From positions 124,001-188,000 of the forward strand of contig WNNJ02000211.1 of the NCBI GenBank assembly GCA_012934845.2: a stretch of DNA of 64,000 nucleotides. The letters are read 5' to 3'. The position numbers and the translations under genes were made by a program. Shown here piece after piece: positions 51,590-63,540 of the stretch. The notes beneath the pieces are model-generated. The model saw only the letters and a list, made by a program, of their open reading frames with translations. It was not told where the DNA came from and ran no database searches. The stretch is from Pomphorhynchus laevis. Taxonomy: Eukaryota > Acanthocephala > Palaeacanthocephala > Echinorhynchida > Pomphorhynchidae. The stretch's first letter is position 1; every line of letters starts with the position of its first letter.

Positions 51590-52160
51590 TTTCTTCTTTA
51601 ATAAGGGATTTATTTTTACGAGGCAAATGCATGGCGGCGCACGCTTACATGATCACAAAAAAATCTAAGTCATGTGTCGAGAAAGTAGGGACGGAGGAGG
51701 TATTTGAATGTGATAAAGGAGAATGCGCGGCGAACGTCGAGAGGGAGCTGATTCAATGCGAGGGGGCGGCAACGAAAAAGGATCGGTGACCGTAGTTGTT
51801 GAGGAATTGGGAACGTGGAGTAAGATGGAATGATGGGAATGCAGCGATAGAGAGGTGGGCGAGTGTCGTCTAGGAAATAGAGGTTGATGAACGATGGGGA
51901 ACCGACAGTGATGAGACGAAAAGTTACGAGAAGGCGGAATTGGATGCGGATGTGGATGGTGAGCCAGGCGAGTTGGGCAAGATGTGTAGATGTCTGGTCA
52001 AAGCGACGGAGACGTAGGTTCACTCGAATGGTGGAGCTGGTGATGCTTTGTATGGGTAGGATGATGGATTTTGGAGAATTGGCGAATAAGCTGAGGCAGT
52101 AATCGATTTTAGGGAAGAGAAACGATGAAAGAAGAGACATACAATAACGAATGTCGATAA
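51590..52160 (-). mobile_element. LINE-B fragment, C-terminal end
   Basis: The - strand frame reads LLSSFLFPKIDYCLSLFANSPKSIILPIQS, RLRRFDQTSTHLAQLAWLTIHIRIQFRLLV and DDTRPPLYRCIP. This is the last part of an L2/CR1-type reverse transcriptase protein; compare FPRIDYYLSLLVFSSKSSLKPLHNLV in the 36.5-kb copy. The 3' end at about 51,600 carries the family tail. It is 5'-truncated. Confidence 0.8.
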
Positions 52161-52325
52161 GGGGGTAAATACCCCCTATCGATCTCCCTTCTTGTATAAA
52201 CGGAAGTTCCTCCTCCGGTCCCACCTTCTTGGCACCTGACTTAGATTTTTGTTTTTTTTGTTGTGGTTATGTAAGCGTGCGTCCGCACGTATTTGCCACG
52301 TAAAAATAAATCCTTTTTGCAAATC
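52161..52325 (+). mobile_element. LINE-B 3' end in opposite orientation
   Basis: TTGTGGTTATGTAAGCGTGCG then GTATTTGCCACGTAAAAATAAATCC at 52,258-52,311 is the same 3' tail as at 51,600-51,660 but on the + strand. The junction near 52,155-52,182 is a palindromic stretch (GGGGGTAAATACCCCC). The two tails therefore point outward from a shared head-to-head junction. Confidence 0.65.
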
Positions 52326-52805
52326 CTTTTGATAATTTAATGAATTTTTCCTCTTGGACGTGTTTTCCTTTTGAACGTGTTTTGCTTTCTTCCAGCTGTG
52401 ATTAATTAAAAAAGAAAAAATGTTAATTTATTGGAAAATAAGAATGCTGCTTTACGTGTGGTCTCAATTTCCAGAATTACTTCTCACATAATTACCATTT
52501 CGCAGAAAATAAAACCTTCTAACCGTTGGATGTCAGAAATTTAATGAATTGCACTAGAGAACAAAACGGTTTTAGTAATCGATATCATTAGAATCACAAA
52601 TACAATCTAAAATGCTAGACGTTCCTGGTCTTATTCAAATATAATGTGTAAGTTGTGCTCAAAGGAAATGAGTTATGTCGTGCTCAAATGAAATGGGTGG
52701 ATCGTGCTCAAAGAAAATGAGTGGAGGTTAATTTATTCCCTAGGTAAGTGGGAATAATGGGTTAGTGAAATAGGTTTGCATAATTGTAATAATAAGTGTT
52801 TTCGT
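52326..52805. other. AT-rich DNA with a minor repeat
   Basis: A 21-24 bp word, GTGCTCAAANRAAATGRGT, recurs three times at about 52,657-52,725. No gene is seen. Confidence 0.5.
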
Positions 52806-53794
52806 AAATAAATAATACAAAGGGTTCATCGTCAGAAACAGAGACACAGAAAGTTACAAAAACAAGAAGAAAACGAATCGATATAATGGCACTGTTTAAT
52901 CTTCTTACATGACTCAGGGTATCAGGTCCAGTGCGATCTTAGCCCTCCAGCCGAGCCAACACGCCGCTCTTCGACTGAACCACCCGGGGTATTTCACCCC
53001 CCCCCGAAGAGTCCAATCGAGGCGGACTATGCTGGGTAAACGAGAGACGAAGAGCTTGAGAAACCTTAGCCTTTGCTCTGGGGACGTTTTCTAGAGAAGA
53101 AGACTAATCCCGAAATAGCCCAAGTGCTCCAGATGTGCACCTGAGTTTTCCCTTTCAATGACGGATGCTGGGCCCGTTTCAGAGCCTATCTAGCTCTCTT
53201 CAGGATACGTTTAAGTCTATCCATGTCTGCTTTCGCCGACCAGTTCACCGAAGGTGAACCCCAGTTATTTTGCTCGACTCTTGAAGACAGGGGGGAGTGG
53301 TTGATTAGTCAAAATAGAGGGGAGCGCAGAGAGTGCTAATCTCTAAAGTTTTTTCTTAGTTGCAGGGGCGCTATGAAAGACAGCCACCTGCGATTTGGCG
53401 GAATTAAAAATAAGATTGAACTTGAGTAAATGGTCTTTTTATTTTAAGAGAAACGGCTGATGTCCGAGACTACGTCTTTGCACCTGCGTCCAGAGAACAG
53501 GGCTGTGGTATCATCAGCATATACCACTAGACGTTGTTCGCGTTTTAATATTTTAAAGAGTTCAATGGAGGAAGCAAGATATAAGGGGTCGTATTCATAA
53601 TAGAATCGCTTGGTGTACAGCAGTATCTCCACCCTGTAAACAATTCTCGCAGGCAATTCGAGGTACCTTAGAGAAGAGATAACAAACGGAATGGCGATGC
53701 GGTCAAATGCAGCAGAAAAATCAAGGAAAACAGCCACGGCAAGTTGATGAATATTTTCCTGACAGAACTGATGTACATCACCTACTGCTGAAAG
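52806..53794 (-). mobile_element. LINE-A copy E, 5'-truncated
   Basis: The 126-residue frame (53,444-53,824) contains VHQFCQENIHQLAVAVFLDFSAAFDRIAIPFVISSL and QRLVVYADDTTALFSGRRCKDVVSDISRF; the GVPQG region is deleted. The downstream C-terminal part is broken by frameshifts. Similarity to other copies stops at about 53,790. The 3' tail TTATTTATTTAC is near 52,806-52,815. Confidence 0.8.
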
Positions 53795-55589
53795 AATTGT
53801 TATGGCAGAGCCGTATTCAATCATAAAAGTAAAATATTGGTGTGCAAAATGAATAATGTAAAAACGTTAGTTACTTATATACATTGTAGTTCTGCTAATA
53901 TTCATTGATTATGAATAACATAAGGATGCTAGAGAACAATATGAAAGCTCTGAATGCAATGCAAAACAGGACAAAAATTAACTTGTTTGATTTAATTGCA
54001 GGTTTAGAAAAGACAATTAAATTTGAAGTTTAACTTTTCTTTTGATCCTTAATATTAATGTTGTTTGTCACACACGTTCAAGAAGCTTTAAAAATAATAT
54101 AAGCTAACTTTTTTAATTTATTCTTGTATTTCTGCAAGTAATTTAGTTCTGCAATATGATATTTTTGCGAAATTATACTGAGCTGTTACTTCAAGATTAA
54201 CGATTAACTTATTTTTTAGATCTTATCGATTAAGAAAATTATTTTGAACCTAATCTATTGATTAATGTATGTGAAAGATATATCATGTTTGGAAAATAAA
54301 TGTGTGATGATATTAGTTTAATCGGAGTGGATTGTTCTTCTTTTGTTTATTTGTGATCGAATAGTCGATACAACTACTTAGTTGTCAATTTCGAATTTAG
54401 AAATAGGATCAGCAGAACAAATTATTTTTAATATTTTGTTAGCTGCTGCGAGAAATTATTGGAAATAATTTGCTACAAATTATTTTCAATATTCAAAAAT
54501 ACCATCGCCGTTATTTCATCATTAAATCGAGCTGCTAACGTGACTGTTGAATTTGACGACTTGCATAGAAATGAATTATTGAACAAATATTGTAATGTGT
54601 ATGTTGAGTTTGGTGACTCGTGAGGAAATAAACAAGTGTCTATTTTTAAATCGACAACTTTGAATGCACAAGACAATAAAACAAACGAAAATGTCAATAG
54701 GAAAAAGACCAAAACAAAAATTTGAAAAAAAAATGAATTAAAGAAGAACAGAAAAAGTAAAAAATATAAAAAGAAAAAAAAACAAAATCATTGTCTACAA
54801 TGATTGTGATGTTTACATGACTAATGTAATGTCTGCTGTATTATTCGTCATTAGATTATTACGATATTTATGAATGCAATACGCTTATCCGAACAAATTG
54901 CTTCTTTTGATTAAACAAAAGAAATCATTTGTAGTAACAATTTTTTATCAACAAAAATCAAATTGTTTAATTTATCACCCAATAATTGTACATATATCAA
55001 ACTTTATCAAAACCAAGGGTCGCACTATTTTGCTTCACTGCCAAACATAAATTTCTAGTGTGGGTTTCTTCCCGCTTATTTGTTATCAAATAGAAACAAC
55101 TCTATATTTATTAATAAATTAATTACATTTGTATAATAAGTATCACACAAATAAATTATTTTAAATTTAATTAGTTTTTTATAATCACGAAATTATCATT
55201 AATTAAATGATAGTTTTGTTAGATTAGTTAGGATCTAGTTTTTCTAAATCTGATACAAGTTATAGGTTTATAGATTACTTTTATCCATTCAGATCAAAGT
55301 AATTTAAAATCTCACATATCTATTAGAAAATCAAAATATTCTTACTTATTAATTAACAGAAAAAAATTTTATTTTCGAAATCTGGAAATAACTTTTTTTA
55401 TAAAAAGATAGCATTTTGGTGACCCTTTTTAATCCAGTGGTAAAGATAAACAAATTATAAAACAAAATACAGTAACTACTTTTAGTTTCAAAATATTTTT
55501 TATCCATACACCTGATTATGATAGTAATCAACGAATTTATAAAAGAAAAAGTTTGAGTTTACAAGGAGATAATGATATATTAATCAAAT
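53795..55589. other. AT-rich intergenic DNA, no gene supported
   Basis: A frame at 54,473-54,709 (-) begins with a hydrophobic signal-like stretch (FFLLTFSFVLLSCAF), but it has no ATG and no recognised domain, so it is not called. Adenine-rich DNA occurs at 54,715-54,790. Confidence 0.4.
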
Positions 55590-55800
55590 TATCTAAGTGA
55601 GTCTACGCTTTTTATATTATTTATAAATAAAAAACAATGCTAAATAAAATTTAAATAATTAAATAATAAATAATTATATAATTACAAATGATTGTAAATA
55701 ATAAATAATTATTATATGTAATTTAATATAATTTAGATATATAAAGTTAAAATTTAAATTTAAAATAAAAATCAATTTTTATGAATTCATTGAATTAAAA
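55590..55800 (-). repeat. AT-rich dispersed repeat, copy 3
   Basis: It shares TAAGTGAGTCTACG, AATGCTAAATAAAATTTAAATAAT and AAAAATCAATTTTTATGAATTCA with 23,875-24,075, same orientation, more diverged. Confidence 0.55.
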
Positions 55801-55896
55801 TAAAAAATTTATGAAAGTTTATAAACTTGAAATTTTCATTAAGAAATTTTCATTTGTATAGGATTACATTCTAGATTTTTCAAGTGATCTAGATTT

Positions 55897-56158
55897 TAAG
55901 ATATAAAAGTTAATCATATCAAAGGATGAGTTAGTTATTATATATTGTCAAAGCTTTCGCTACCTTACGGCTTCGTCAGTGGCTCATTGTAAATATTTAT
56001 AAGAATCAAGACAATTTTTTAACCAAAATTGTCCTGTTTAAAATTGGACAATAATAAATATTTACAATGAGCCACTGACGAAGCCGTAAGGTAGCGAAAC
56101 CTTTGCCAATATATAATAACTAACTCATCCTTTGATAAGATTAACTTTTACATCTTAT
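55897..56158. repeat. Inverted repeat with hammerhead-like cores in both arms
   Basis: The arms 55,897-56,001 and 56,052-56,158 are reverse complements with few mismatches and a loop of about 50 bp that has its own small inverted repeat (ACAATTTT...AAAATTGT). Each arm contains CACTGACGAAGCCGTAAGG then TAGCGAAA, on the - strand at 55,953-55,982 and on the + strand at 56,072-56,101. CTGACGA and GAAA match hammerhead core boxes, but stem II is poor and no cleavage triplet pairs convincingly. It is probably a PLE-derived terminal repeat dimer. Confidence 0.7.
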
Positions 56159-56923
56159 CAACATGAAGCTGAGGTATAAGCGGACATTTAATTCTATTGA
56201 TCTAGATTTTATTTCACTATTTTTGGTTTTTAGCTTTTAAATATTATCCACAGGTAATCCACAAACATTCATGCAATAAACGTTTTAATGAATTATTAAG
56301 TACATCGATTTAATGGGTTCGTACTGAAAGACTACGAAGGCGATAAAAAAAATCAATCTAAACGTTTAGAGACGGCTAATTTTTGAGCATTTTGAAAGTA
56401 TGCGAATGTTATTGAATCAATAACCAATTTAAGCATTTATCATTTGTAATTGGCTGGATTAAGGATATAACTTGATTATGTTGTCTGGATCAAGGATATC
56501 AAAAAATGCAACGTCCGGAGATTTATCTGAAAGATTTTAGCTAGCGATTTAGGTAATTTTTCTTATTACGATATCTTGTCAGGAGTTCGAAAATTCTAAA
56601 ATTAACGATATAACTTTATCTCATAATTAGTAACTCCATGATCTTTAGATTTTGGGTTTAATATAGCACACTATTATGTATTATCAGTGAGATTATTATG
56701 ATTAATATTTTAAAGTTCATTTTTAACCCACTCGATAAAAATGCTGAAATATATTTGAATTATTATAATTTTAAGCAAACAAGATCCACAGTTACCGGCA
56801 GTTATTAAAACAAGAAATTCGTTTGCATATTATAGTAATAAAGGGCTTTAAAAATAGATGATCACTGTACCAGCATGTCGTTTCTATACAGTTATCTTCA
56901 TCGTTTAATATGCTTTGTATACA
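56159..56923. other. Intergenic DNA and 3' flank of the OTU-like gene
   Basis: This lies downstream of the - strand gene that ends at 56,924. No reading frame or repeat was recognised; the right part should contain that gene's 3' UTR. Confidence 0.4.
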
Positions 56924-59900
56924 TCAATTGCTGGTTCGTTGAATAAGTTGAGGATTTGTGTGCATTTTGCTATGCATTGAACCATTACCATTGTTTATTG
57001 AGCTGTTATTGCTGTTGTTAGTAAAAAGTGAAAAATATGAACCAGTGTTGGGAATGTATCCACCTATTGGAAATATAGGCACGTTGTGTTGTGACTGCTG
57101 TTGATGGGAATGTAAGCCGTTATTTGTCGCGGTGGAATGCTGTCCCATCATTAGATGGTTATTCATTGGATGCTGAAATAGCGAACAATGCTGAGAACCA
57201 GTGTGAAACGCGACGGAACGTGATGCCTGCGTTGGCGGAGGTGTTTGTGGTGCTATTGATGTTGCTGACTGTGGTGGGTAAAATGCATGTAATGCTGCTT
57301 GGTCAGTATTAGCTAAGCTTGGGTGATGGTAATATGTTGTTGGTAGGCCAGCTGTGTGATGTAATTGTTGTTGCATAGCGGTATTTGGCATTATCGTCGG
57401 ATAACTGGCAAGCGGAATTGCTGTAATAATACTACCGCCAACGCCACCGAATTCAAGTGGAATCCCATCGGAAATAAGCACGTGATGGTGCGGTATAATA
57501 TTATTATTGTCTAAATTCATCGGCACCGGCTGTGAAATATTCAAATTTTTGTCCCTACGATTTCGATTACGTTCAATTTGCCATTCTAAGAGTTCTGCTT
57601 TCTCGGCATCACTCCGTTCAAATGTTCGAATTTCCGGAGTATCAGAAAATGTTACGCTTTTGCTGTTCTTAATTCGACTATTCCAAGTTTCTCCAAGTAG
57701 ACTATTTTTTAGCATCGCCACGCCGTACTTTTGAGCTATGGTAGCCTCCTGATCTAACGTTAATATTAAAGTTATCATATCCTTCTTTGCTTTCGTTGTC
57801 AGTTTGTCTGGCGTAATTTGTAGCAAAGGGTACTCGCGCATAGATGTAATTATCTGTATTCTTAACCCAACCGAATTAGCCACACTTAATGGTACTGCAT
57901 TTTCTAGTTGTGCACAGCAATTCCCAGTATCAGCAAACTTTTGAATTTCTTTTTCGAAATCAACGTTTATCATGTATGTTGCATAGCGATGCTTATTCCG
58001 TTTCCATTCTCTGATGCATAACTTTTGCAGCCGGCGTACTATTTGATTATTTAATTCTTTTAAATTAGTACGCTTATTTATGGATAAGCTAGTGCTTAGC
58101 TTCAGTCGGTGTTGTAAATACATTAAGGTATCATTGTTACCTTGACCTGCTATAAGTATTATGCTACGCGCGATTGCCTCAAAACACCCAGATCCTGAGT
58201 TTACTGAATTATCGTTGTGGTCGAATGGTGTAATAACGTTGTTGCTGATACTCAGATGCTTGCCGTTCGTCTGCATCTTCTGATGAAGCGTCATGTCTTC
58301 ACCATCGTCATTGAATGTAGAATTGTGCTGTAGATGTTGATCGTTTTTTATGGGTAAGCAAAGTTCAGAGTCCGGTCCATAATCTATATTGACACACTCA
58401 CAGTTAAGCTTAGCTAGATTTTCCATTAGAATCATTGACCTTCCACGTTGTCGTTTGATCAGTTGTTGATTTGATATATAGATATGCCGTTGTTGGTGAT
58501 TATCGACATGTCCATCTTTATCATGATCGTCATCACCACCACTGATAACAATCCCATCATTGTCGTTTCTAGTAAACGGGTCACGTTCCAACAATGAAAA
58601 TCCTTGTTTTCTAGCAGCGTCATAGTTCACAGATGAGGACTGAGATACGATACCAATATGTGAAGACGTTTCATTTTTCCCATCTTCGGTGGAAAACTGA
58701 CCATCTTTCGTGTGTAGGTTGATTTGATCAATAAGATATTTTATTTGATCCTTTTCGTTATCGGTCAAGGCTTTCTCCATTAGCTCTCGACTAAGTATCG
58801 GCGAATTATCTACTTGTCTTGAATTGTTGTTGACAATATTCATTAGCAAATTGCACGACTTATTTTTAAAAGCATTTGAATCTCTTTTTGTCGATTGTTC
58901 TTGCGGGATTTCTTTAGCGAGTCTGCTGTTATCCATTGTAAAATTTGTATACTGTTTCATAGGAACCGACATTTTTATGGTCTTTTTATTATGGTGGACG
59001 CGCGTGTCGACATTATTGAGATTTTTGGAAGGATTATATGATGGGAATGATGTAGTCGGGAAATAATCGTTTGTCACATCGTCATTATGCTGTTGATCTT
59101 CGGCGAGGCTATTATTATCTGCTGGTACTGATGATACGGTGTTATTGCTACCAACGTGAATTTTATTTTTATCATTGTTATTGTTGCTATCCGAGGATGC
59201 TTCGATTGCTAAACTTTTTAACGGCAAACTTTGCGCCGATTCATTTTGTCGATCCCTGAAACGATTTTTATTACCCGTCTCGTTATTACCATGTAGACCG
59301 ATATTGGTTATCTGAGCAGCTGCTTTACTTGGGTCTTTTAAATCCTCGTAGATTATGTTACTAACCGTTTTTTTATTGCTATTGCTGAAATTGTCAATAG
59401 CGTTCGTCACGTAGACATTTGTTCTTCCAACCTCGCTGCCGTCGTCGTTGAAGAGGGCGATCGGTATTTCTTTGTTTGTGTTTAAGTTTTTATCGTTTGA
59501 TGACTTTGTTGAATACGATCTAGTGGTATCAGATAAGTATGTTGTCATTATTCTGTTTGGTTCATTCTCAATGTTTCGATTGTTCACAACAGTCGTATTA
59601 CGACTTGTGTCGTCATTGCGATTGTTAAATTCAAATCTATTATCACCAACACCAAAGCCACCAACATTACTACCATTATTTGACATAATATTGCTTGTTA
59701 TATTGTCATTACTGCTAGTTGTTGTGATATTGTCGTGTGTTTTATTGGCGATGTCGATTTCTTTCGGTTTATTAAAAGATCCGTCGACTTGCTGGATTGT
59801 TAGCGCACTGATTGCACTGCTAAGTTGTTGATGCTGCTGTTGATTTCTAGCTATCACTTTCAAGTTATCCCTTTCGGACGAGTCATAATGGCGAATCAAG

Positions 59901-62900
59901 TGTGACATTCGCTGCGACGACGGATTAGCAAGTCCTGAAGCTTTACTTTTTGTATCATTGTCGGAGTAGTTTCTTTCTATGCCAGTGTTATGTATACTTC
60001 CTTTAGTGGCGTCTGTCATATAATTTCTTGCAACGTCATCTTCTTGTCGCAATTTACTCATGGAACTATTCAAAGAAGTTATACTATTGGCTTTGTAGCT
60101 TTGTTGCTTTTGCTTTATACTGTCCGACTTTGCTAATCTGCTTCTGAGTTTTGTTTTTGCGGAGTCCTTTGATTTTTTTGACTTTTTTATGGAAATCGAC
60201 AACCCTAACCGATGTTCTGACGGATATTGTTGAACGTTTTCCTTGACTAACGCATTCGTAGCATATGCTTCTTCCGATAAGGGTGGGGCAGTTGCGCTTG
60301 CTACTACAACTGGATTACGAAATAATCCAGACTGGATAGGATAACGATGTTGTTGCTTGTGATGTTGGCTATTTATTGAATTATCATAGTGCATGTTACT
60401 TGTGCATGAGATTAAATTTAGCGATTTGGTATTCGTCGAGCTGATGTCACCGACATCATCTGTTTGCGGTTGCCTCAACTGTGAACATTCGTACAACGTT
60501 ATCGGCGACAAATTGTTTGTGCTATTGATGTTGTCACCAGAATCCTTCATCTTAGCTAATGCATTCAAAATCTTCTCTTTTGTTTTTATGAATTTTTGCT
60601 TTATATCCACAACTCTTTTCGTACTATCTGCTGTGGTGCTATTACCTTGCCTGTCAGCTACTTCAAATTGTTTGCTAACATTGCCGTCCTTATCACAGGA
60701 ATGGATTCTGCTATTTGTTAACAAATGTCCAACTTGACTGCCTGATTTATTTTCATTTCCAATATTTGATTGCTCTATGTTACCGCTGTTCGTCAGTAGT
60801 GGCTGGTTGCCTAATTTAGCTGAGCGTGTGGTATTTTTACAAAGTAAAATTTAATTTTTTATACCTGATGATATAAATCTTCCATCTCTTTTCGTCAATA
60901 ATTGATCGTCGTCATGCTTATCAGAGGCATTCGAATTCTTTAAGGTGCTTATCTTATTGTCTTGCTGCAAACTTTCGAGCAAATCGGTTACATTGGTACC
61001 ACTTCGTTGCTCTATGATATTTCTTTTGTTTGCCAATTCCATTTGTTTGAAAAATTGGACATTCATAATAGATATAATGTTTGACTGTAGAAATTGCCAA
61101 CCTGCTGAGCCTGTAACAAAATATATAACCGATGTAGGTTTAAAGACTAAGTTTTGATCTCAGCTTTAAAAGACAATAATACCTATTGTAAAATATGTTT
61201 TAATCAAAATATTACAATAACAATGTTTTAATTTGAATTTTTACTTTAAAATTACTTCGGATTTTTAATTATTATAAATCAGAAATCATTGAGAAAATAA
61301 CAATTTATTAAAAATATAATTCTAAATAAATTTTTGATGTTTTTTTTCACCAATCATTAAATTATAAATATTTACTCTTGGACTGCAGTGTCAAGCGATG
61401 CTTGGCGAACTACAATATAACAAATTATTAAATTAATACAGAACGTAGAATTTCTGTATTTTTTATTGCTATTAAATTATCATTTCATACAAAACACTAA
61501 AAAATATATATATTTTCGATAATTCAAACCGCTTTATTTTATAATAAAGGAGTTTAATGTCGCTTTAATCAGGTACATTCTTTTAAATGCATTTCCACTA
61601 GCTCGGATTTTATGGCCAAAAGTTTAGATACATTATTCTTCTTTGTCTTAGCTTTTCTTGAATATATTTCTCGTGGGAAAAAACATCCAACTCAAAACAG
61701 CTTGCGGATAACCAAGCATTGACAGTTATATAGCTAGCTTTGTGTTGATATCCTGGTTGTATCAGGGTCAGTATGTATGCGTTAAACTGTCAGCACATCG
61801 TATTAATGTCATTTAATATTCTTCTTTTACTGACTTGCAAAAAGAATAAAAAATGTAATTAAGTGAATTCGTTCAGGTGACTTTGAATATATATGAAATC
61901 GTACAAGATTAATGTAGAATTAGATATTTCGTGTTGTGAGCAGGAATTTTACTTTATTCTGATGATCAATGTGAATATATTTTAATTTATATTATTTATA
62001 TAAATTTTATTTATCATTATTATATAATTAATATAATTTATTATTTAAATATTTATTTTATTATTTATCTTTATTTTTATTTATATATAATATAAAATAC
62101 GTAGACGCAGTTATCTGATCTTAGTTGTATAATTAAGATATTTCTTTTTGTAGTGAATTGTCATTTTATGACGATGATTACTCTCAGTAGCAAACTACAA
62201 TGCTTTTATAACCAAACATTTGTATAGACTACAAATTGGGACATATTTTGTAGCAAAATTAGCAATTAAACATGGCATACCTATAGCGATGGCTACTTCG
62301 TCGAAATGCTGATTGTATTCATTCTTAGCAAGATATATCGATTCAGCCGTCCCATTTATTTGATTTTGGAAAATATGGAATTGAGGTTGGACTGGCACGT
62401 AGATCGACATCATATTTGCTGTGTCATACCGCTTTTTAGAATATATTATGATAACTGCGCATTGAACAACATCAGAAAGCGCTCTTAAGACAATATCTTC
62501 CATATCACTTGGATAGTAGTTCATCGTCCTTAGATATTCACAACTTTCTCCGCATGCAGAGTTCGACTTTGCTAATGCTGCGTTGGCGCATTGGAAACAT
62601 TTATTGTTGTTACTATGGCTATTAAATGATGAGTTACCTAAGGAAAAATTGCCAGATTCATCATTGTTGTTTTGATTAATTGTAGTATTCCTAGCTTCCA
62701 GCGTAGAATTTCTGGTGTTTTCATAGTAATCCACATTGAGCTTTATTTGCTGGTACACAAGTTCCAGAAGATGGAGCGCAAGCTCATCTTGGTGAAATAA
62801 ACTGTTACTTGTATGATTTGAACTTGATGCATACTTTGCGAGCAAAGGTGATTGGGTTAATGATGACCTCATAGAGTAGGAGGCTGCAGCAAACAACGGT

Positions 62901-63000
62901 AATGAAGTGTATGAGCGGGGGCACACTATTCCGTCCAAACTAGAAGCATTCTGAATGAGTTCACTCATATGACTGTGGAAACTTATCTGTATTCGCTCAA
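56924..63000 (-). CDS. Large low-complexity protein with OTU-like segments, 5'-partial, three visible exons
   Basis: Exons on the - strand: 63,000-62,281, 61,110-60,865, 60,819-56,924. Junctions: donor GTATGC at 62,280, acceptor TTGTTACAG at 61,111, and a 45-bp intron (60,864-60,820, GTATAA...CTCAG). Phases agree and about 1,620 residues are visible; TTTCTTATTTTAG before 63,000 looks like an acceptor, so the first exons lie further upstream. Exon 1 has SLPLFAAASYSM, then DIVLRALSDVVQCAVIIIY, MMSIYVPVQPQF and ESIYLAKNEYNQHFDEV, resembling an OTU protease fold with a final His but no Cys at the expected place. Exon 3 has GSGCFEAIARSI near 58,190 followed by helices and SVGLRIQIITSMREYPLLQITP, again OTU-like but without a clear His. 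KSVTF near 57,650 fits a PP1-docking RVxF motif. The rest is Asn/Ser/Gln/His-rich. Gene structure is fairly sure; the OTU link is tentative. Confidence 0.75.
61111..62280. other. Intron of the OTU-like gene
   Basis: A 1.17-kb AT-rich intron holding a diverged copy of the dispersed AT-rich repeat at 62,000-62,130 (ATACGTAGACGCAGTTATCTGAT). No other feature was seen. Confidence 0.6.
62000..62130 (+). repeat. AT-rich dispersed repeat, copy 4 (partial)
   Basis: ACGTAGACGCAGTTATCTGAT corresponds to ACGTAGACTCAGTTAGCTGAT at 42,350-42,371; the AT-rich left side is only loosely alignable. Confidence 0.5.
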
Positions 63001-63540
63001 CTAAAATAAGAAATGTTAAGCAAACAATTAAAAGGCAGTTTAGAGATAAGTATACAATTATTTTATTATCGCTGGCTAGCAAGGTGTCTGTTTTATTTTG
63101 TTGAATGTAGTCATGCAACTTTATTTCTTTAACCGCCAGTTAGCCTTCTTTTACGGAAGAGTATACATATCATTCATATACATGTTTTGAGATCTGGTAA
63201 ACACCACCGTTTTTTAGCTAAACCAATGACCAAAATACAGGGTATAGTTTAATATACTAGTAGGATACGAGATCTGCAAGGCTGCATTTTTATTTAAAAT
63301 TTTATTGAAAATACCTTTTAACAAATTTCGCGAATTGTTTTTTTTTGTTTAATTCCTTGCTTTTCGTGGCATTCTTAGGTCAAAACCTAAATTGTCTTTG
63401 CCTAGTGAAATTATGTTTAAGGTTGATCCATAAAAAATATTTCTTACAAGATAATAATTGTATGCATATAAAATAACATAAAATAACAAAATAATATAAA
63501 TAATATAATAAAATAAAATAATAATAAAATAACTTTAAGT
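63001..63540. other. Probable intron or intergenic DNA upstream of the visible OTU-like exons
   Basis: No upstream exon could be placed with matching phase. A hydrophobic open stretch next to the acceptor (NCLLIVCLTFLIL) is read through the splice site and is not treated as protein. AATAA-rich simple sequence fills 63,460-63,535. Confidence 0.45.

Noticed and set aside
54473-54712. Signal-peptide-like small secreted protein
   Set aside because: The nominal start is TTG and the only support is a hydrophobic stretch.
56924-60737. Open frames on the + strand opposite the OTU-like gene (57,091; 57,507; 58,824; 59,071; 59,448; 60,393)
   Set aside because: They are antisense shadows of the long - strand frame, rich in Leu/Val/Cys because the sense strand is rich in Asn/Gln/Ser codons.
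63001-63118. Hydrophobic N-terminal anchor (VYLSLNCLLIVCLTFLIL) for the OTU-like protein
   Set aside because: It ends exactly at a strong TTTCTTATTTTAG acceptor, has no ATG in frame, and is best read as intron.
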